From: CAHJXF01 sp038240015
GTDB lineage: Bacteria > Pseudomonadota > Gammaproteobacteria > Burkholderiales > Burkholderiaceae_D
Assembly: GCA_038240015.1 (NCBI GenBank)
Contig: JBBSEF010000009.1
Coordinates: 11,201-75,200, forward strand
Direction of reading: 5' to 3'
Length of the DNA stretch: 64,000 nt
This document shows positions 60,869 through 64,000 of this stretch, piece by piece. The stretch's first letter is position 1. Each line of letters begins with the position of its first letter. Below the pieces are notes generated by a model. That model had not been told where the DNA came from. It saw only the letters and a list, made by a program, of their open reading frames with translations, and ran no database searches. The position numbers and the translations under genes were made by a program.

Positions 60869-61721
60869 CGAGTTGCGGAACGCCATAGGAGGAAAGGATC
60901 GCGCTGATCTGCGTCATGTTCTTTTCGATGAGCTTCTCGATCTGGTCCTTCCACTCCTTTTCGCCGTAGCGCACGCCCATCGCAATCTCGTAGTCGAACT
61001 TGACGTCCTTCTCGGAGCGGAGCAGCAGGATTGCGAGTGGCTGCGACTGTTGCTTCTTGACGTAGTAGCCGGCGATCGGGCCCCACACGATGGCCGCATC
61101 GATGTTACCTGCCGCGAGTTCCTTATCGATGATCTCGCCGGCGTATTGCTCGGGATCGGCGTTCAGGATGCGATAGGGCACGCCCTGATCGACAAGGTCG
61201 TGCTTGACCAGCCATTCGCTCGCTGGCGAGCGATCGTAGATGCCGATTCGCAGCGACTTGAGGACGTCCCTGGGCAGCGCGAGGAGCTGCTCGATGGTCG
61301 TCACCGATCCGAGCTTCCCCTTTTTCGGAAAGACCAACGCGTAAGCCGAGCGGTAGTACGGAGTCGTGGCCGACACCTGATCGAAGCCCTTGGGGATGCT
61401 CATCACCAGATCGCAGGGATAGTCGGCGCCCGGCACCTTGAAGCGCAGGGTGTTCCTGATGAACGCCATGCGCTGCGGAAAAAAATAATACTTGAGCGGC
61501 AGTCCTAGTTCCTTCGCGAACAACTCGGCGATCTTGTCCTCGTAGCCTTCGCCTTTCGAATTCGAGTACGGCAGATTGTTGGGGTCCTGGCAGACGCGAA
61601 GCGCCTGACGTTTCTCCCTATCGGTGCCCTGCGCATGGCTCGCAGGCGAAGAGGACAGCAACAACGCAGCCGTTGCGAACAGCGTAGCCCGGGTCCAACG
61701 GCGCAGTGCACTTTCAAACAT
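60843..61721 (-). CDS. xoxJ: XoxJ, methanol dehydrogenase-associated periplasmic binding protein
   Basis: A 292-residue exported protein of the XoxJ/MxaJ group, an SBP-like fold required with XoxF or MxaF (proposed maturation role). Signal peptide LFATAALLLSSSPASHA. The fold starts ALRVCQDPNNLPYSNSKGEG and includes YYFFPQRMAFIRNTLRFK and AAIVWGPIAGYYVKKQQ. The ATG at 61721 is preferred to a longer in-frame reading. It is downstream of xoxG in the same direction and overlaps the protease gene. Confidence 0.93.
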   Translation of the reverse strand: MFESALRRWTRATLFATAALLLSSSPASHAQGTDREKRQALRVCQDPNNLPYSNSKGEGYEDKIAELFAKELGLPLKYYFFPQRMAFIRNTLRFKVPGADYPCDLVMSIPKGFDQVSATTPYYRSAYALVFPKKGKLGSVTTIEQLLALPRDVLKSLRIGIYDRSPASEWLVKHDLVDQGVPYRILNADPEQYAGEIIDKELAAGNIDAAIVWGPIAGYYVKKQQSQPLAILLLRSEKDVKFDYEIAMGVRYGEKEWKDQIEKLIEKNMTQISAILSSYGVPQLDERGAPLP

Positions 61722-61747
61722 CGTTGCCGCCCTTTTTGACCTATCGG

Positions 61748-62164
61748 TTATTTCTGCGGCTCGACCTTCGCCTTGTTGATCACGCCATCGGAGCGACCCT
61801 TCAGATAGGCGTAGAGGGAATCCATGTGATCCATCACGTTCTGGCTCTCCTTCCAACTGGGCATGCCCTTGTCCACGCGGCCCTCGGTGATGACTTTCTT
61901 GAAATCGTCCTTCGACAAGGCCTTGATGGATTCGAGCAGCGACGGGCCGACCACGCCTTCCTGATTGGCGCCATGACATCGGTCGCACGCTGCGGCGCGC
62001 CAGGTCCTGAAGCCCTCCATCACGTTCGCATTGACCTTGTTCCCGTCAATCACGGTGCCATAGGGTTTGTCGCCGGCAGGGCCGGATGCTTTTGCGGGTG
62101 GCTGCTGCTGTGCGGCGACTCCCGATACCGCGGACAATGCCGCCAGCGCGATCCATCTTTTCAT
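61748..62164 (-). CDS. xoxG: XoxG, cytochrome c electron acceptor of XoxF
   Basis: A 138-residue periplasmic c-type cytochrome. Signal peptide KRWIALAALSAVSGVAA; heme site AACDRCHGANQEG (Cys60, Cys63, His64); Met ligand in VDKGMPSW (Met101). Next to xoxF it is the expected electron acceptor. The sequence is short (about 118 mature residues) and acidic/basic mixed. It lies 26 bases upstream of xoxJ. Confidence 0.93.
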   Translation of the reverse strand: MKRWIALAALSAVSGVAAQQQPPAKASGPAGDKPYGTVIDGNKVNANVMEGFRTWRAAACDRCHGANQEGVVGPSLLESIKALSKDDFKKVITEGRVDKGMPSWKESQNVMDHMDSLYAYLKGRSDGVINKAKVEPQK

Positions 62165-62353
62165 CGTTCGAATATCCTTCGAGTGAGTGAAACCCATGTC
62201 GATCCGATCGCACACACCAATCCTGCGGCAGAATCGGGCGCAACGATGCAACGCGCATGTTGTGCGATCGACGTTGCGCTGCGATAGTTCACCGACATCG
62301 CGAAAATGGCGCCACGTCACGGTTGACGGGCGCCATTCGCTACGACTCAGCGA

Positions 62354-64000
62354 TCAGTTGTCACCAAGCGCGAAGATGGTCAGCGAACCACCCAGGTTGG
62401 TGTATTGAGACAGCTCCTTGTAGCCGCCCACGGCGCCGAGTCCGTCCGCATCCTTCTCGAGTCCGGCGGCCATGCCGATGCCGGCCCAGCCGCCGATGCC
62501 CGAATACACACCGACGTACTGCTTGCCCTTGTACATGTAGCTGAACACGTTGCCGATGATCCCCGAGGGCGTCTTGAATTTCCACAGCTCCTTGCCGTCC
62601 TTGAGGTTGACGGCCTTGAGGTAGCCCTCGAGCGTCCCGTAGAAGATCACGTCACCCGCGGTCGTCAGCGGCCCGCTCCACACCGAGAACTTCTCCGGCA
62701 GCGACCATACGATCTTGCCCGTGCCCGCGTCCCACGCGATGAAGTTGCCCATCCCACCGTGGCTGTTCGGGGCGGGATACATCGCGAGCGTCGCACCGAC
62801 ATACGGCTGGCCCGCGGTGTAGTCGATCTTGAACGGCTCGTAGTCCATGCAGACGTGGTTGGTCGGAACGTAGAACAGATTGGTCTTGGGGTTGAACGCC
62901 GCAGGCTGCTGATCCTTGGTGCCCAGTGCCGCAGGGCAGACCCCCTTGGTGTTGACCTCAGCGCCGTTCCTCGCCGTGCTGTACTTCGCCACGGTGACCG
63001 GACGACCCGTCTTCATGTCGACACTCGTCGCCCAGTTGACCGCCGGATCGAATTTCTCCGCGACCAGCAGCGCGCCATTGGTGCGATCGAGCGTGTAGCC
63101 GAAGCCGTTGCGGTCGAAGTGCACCAGAGCCTTGGTGGCCTTGCCCTTGACGTTGATGTCCGCGAGGATCATCTCGTTGACCCCGTCGAAGTCCCACTCG
63201 TCGTATGGGGTCATCTGATACACCCACTTCGTCTTGCCGGTGTCCAGATCGCGCGCCCACACGCTCATCGACCACTTGTTGTCACCCGGGCGCTGCGCGG
63301 GATTCCACGTACTCGGATTGCCTGAGCCGTAGTAGAGCAGGTTGAGCGTCTTGTCGTAGCTGTACCAGCCCCACGTGGTGCCGCCGCCGATCTTCCACTG
63401 ATCGCCCTTCCAGGTCTTGAGCGAAGAGTCCGCACCGACCGGGGCGATCTTGCCATCTACCCAGGTGGTGGTGGTGTTCGGATCGATCAGCATCTCGGCA
63501 TCGGGCCCGACGCTGTAGCCGCGCCACACCATCTTGCCATCCTTGATGTTGTACGCGCTGATGTAGCCGCGCACGCCCCATTCGCCACCGCTGATGCCGG
63601 TGATCACCTTGTCCTTGAAGACATGCGGAGCATTCGTATTGACTGCGCCTACCTTTGGATCTCCATTCTTCACGGTCCATATGACCTTGCCCGTCTTCGC
63701 ATCCATCGCGACCAGGTTCGAGTCGGCCTGCTGAAGGAAGATCTTGCCGTCGCCGTATGCGAGACCGCGATTGACGGTATCGCAACACATCTGCGGAATC
63801 ACGGCCGGATCCTGCTTGGGTTCGTACTTCCACACGATCTTCTGCGTGTTCAGATCGAGCGCGAAGACCTTGTTGGGAAATGGCGAATGGATGTACATCA
63901 TGTCGCCGATCACCAACGGCGATCCTTCGTGCCCGCGCAGCACGCCGGTCGAGAACATCCACGCGACCTGGAGCTTCTTGACGTTGCCGGCGTTGATCTG
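62354..64000 (-). CDS. xoxF: XoxF lanthanide-dependent methanol dehydrogenase (5' end outside window)
   Basis: The C-terminal 548 residues of a PQQ-dependent alcohol dehydrogenase with beta-propeller W motifs. Adjacent Cys pair in QMCCDTVNRG, a Glu in GISGGEWGVRGY and Asn in GSGNPSTWNPAQRP match PQQ/metal ligands. The decisive feature is YDEWDFDGVNEM: the second Asp (D-F-D) is the extra lanthanide ligand of XoxF, where calcium enzymes have Ala. The start, signal peptide and promoter are beyond position 64000. xoxG follows after about 190 bases without recognisable genes. Confidence 0.97.
   Translation of the reverse strand, partial: QINAGNVKKLQVAWMFSTGVLRGHEGSPLVIGDMMYIHSPFPNKVFALDLNTQKIVWKYEPKQDPAVIPQMCCDTVNRGLAYGDGKIFLQQADSNLVAMDAKTGKVIWTVKNGDPKVGAVNTNAPHVFKDKVITGISGGEWGVRGYISAYNIKDGKMVWRGYSVGPDAEMLIDPNTTTTWVDGKIAPVGADSSLKTWKGDQWKIGGGTTWGWYSYDKTLNLLYYGSGNPSTWNPAQRPGDNKWSMSVWARDLDTGKTKWVYQMTPYDEWDFDGVNEMILADINVKGKATKALVHFDRNGFGYTLDRTNGALLVAEKFDPAVNWATSVDMKTGRPVTVAKYSTARNGAEVNTKGVCPAALGTKDQQPAAFNPKTNLFYVPTNHVCMDYEPFKIDYTAGQPYVGATLAMYPAPNSHGGMGNFIAWDAGTGKIVWSLPEKFSVWSGPLTTAGDVIFYGTLEGYLKAVNLKDGKELWKFKTPSGIIGNVFSYMYKGKQYVGVYSGIGGWAGIGMAAGLEKDADGLGAVGGYKELSQYTNLGGSLTIFALGDN

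Noticed and set aside
62354..64000. Calcium-dependent methanol dehydrogenase MxaF
   Set aside because: The extra Asp in EWDFDG is the lanthanide ligand of XoxF; no mxaI gene is present.

Overview
The window is high-GC chromosomal DNA of a Betaproteobacterium, most likely Burkholderiales or a close relative. The evidence is the gene order ilvE / Zn-finger protein / waaF, a recA-recX pair, DUF2889, DUF3052 and MHS-transporter genes, a PEP-CTERM protein, and a xoxF methanol dehydrogenase cluster. I saw no transposase, prophage structural cassette or CRISPR array.

Layout. (1) 1-11.7 kb is housekeeping and small accessory genes: a truncated ORF, MmcQ/YjbR, Pr6Pr, DUF3224, DUF3052, ilvE, waaF, an alpha/beta hydrolase, a PEP-CTERM protein, a VapBC-type toxin-antitoxin pair, the bepA metalloprotease and moaC. 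(2) 11.7-28.0 kb is one long minus-strand surface-glycan operon, tightly coupled by ATGA, TGATG or TAATG overlaps at most junctions. It holds rfbF-rfbG-rfbH (CDP-glucose to CDP-3,6-dideoxy-4-ketohexose), a TPP enzyme, a C-methyltransferase-like protein, an FkbM methyltransferase, a NAD-dependent reductase/epimerase, a NeuB-like synthase, a flavin oxidoreductase, two gtrA genes, a gtrB-type glycosyltransferase and two polytopic membrane proteins. (3) 28.0-33.7 kb holds two type IV pilins (the first with a near-perfect sigma-54 promoter), a PilB/GspE-type ATPase with a GAF-like N-terminus, a double-FHA protein and a PP2C phosphatase. (4) 33.8-39.6 kb holds terC, sucD and sucC separated by a REP-like palindromic element, a DUF2889 gene, a decayed M20 peptidase pseudogene, recX and recA. 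(5) 39.9-42.2 kb holds an MHS transporter, a small secreted protein and tRNA-Met(CAT) with promoter and terminator. (6) 42.2-53.4 kb is a catabolic island: a three-subunit molybdenum hydroxylase, a LivFGHMK-type ABC transporter, a TetR regulator, an FAD monooxygenase and a VOC protein. A near-identical 20-bp site lies at the start of both divergently placed operons. (7) 53.5-64 kb is a C1 region: gfa, then a large set of exported proteins (pentapeptide protein, two MBL-fold proteins, a SoxYZ-like carrier, two unknown secreted proteins, a serine protease with TPR), then xoxJ, xoxG and xoxF. xoxF runs off the window end.

How it works together. The xox region points to lanthanide-dependent methanol or alcohol oxidation in the periplasm, electrons leaving through XoxG. 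An uncharacterised thiol-carrier and metallohydrolase relay is attached to it, with glutathione-linked formaldehyde handling nearby. The catabolic island looks like an imported (possibly heteroaromatic) substrate that is hydroxylated by the Mo enzyme and the flavoprotein under one TetR repressor. The pilin genes and the glycan operon are contiguous and co-oriented, so readthrough or functional coupling (for example pilin or LPS glycosylation) is possible but unproven.
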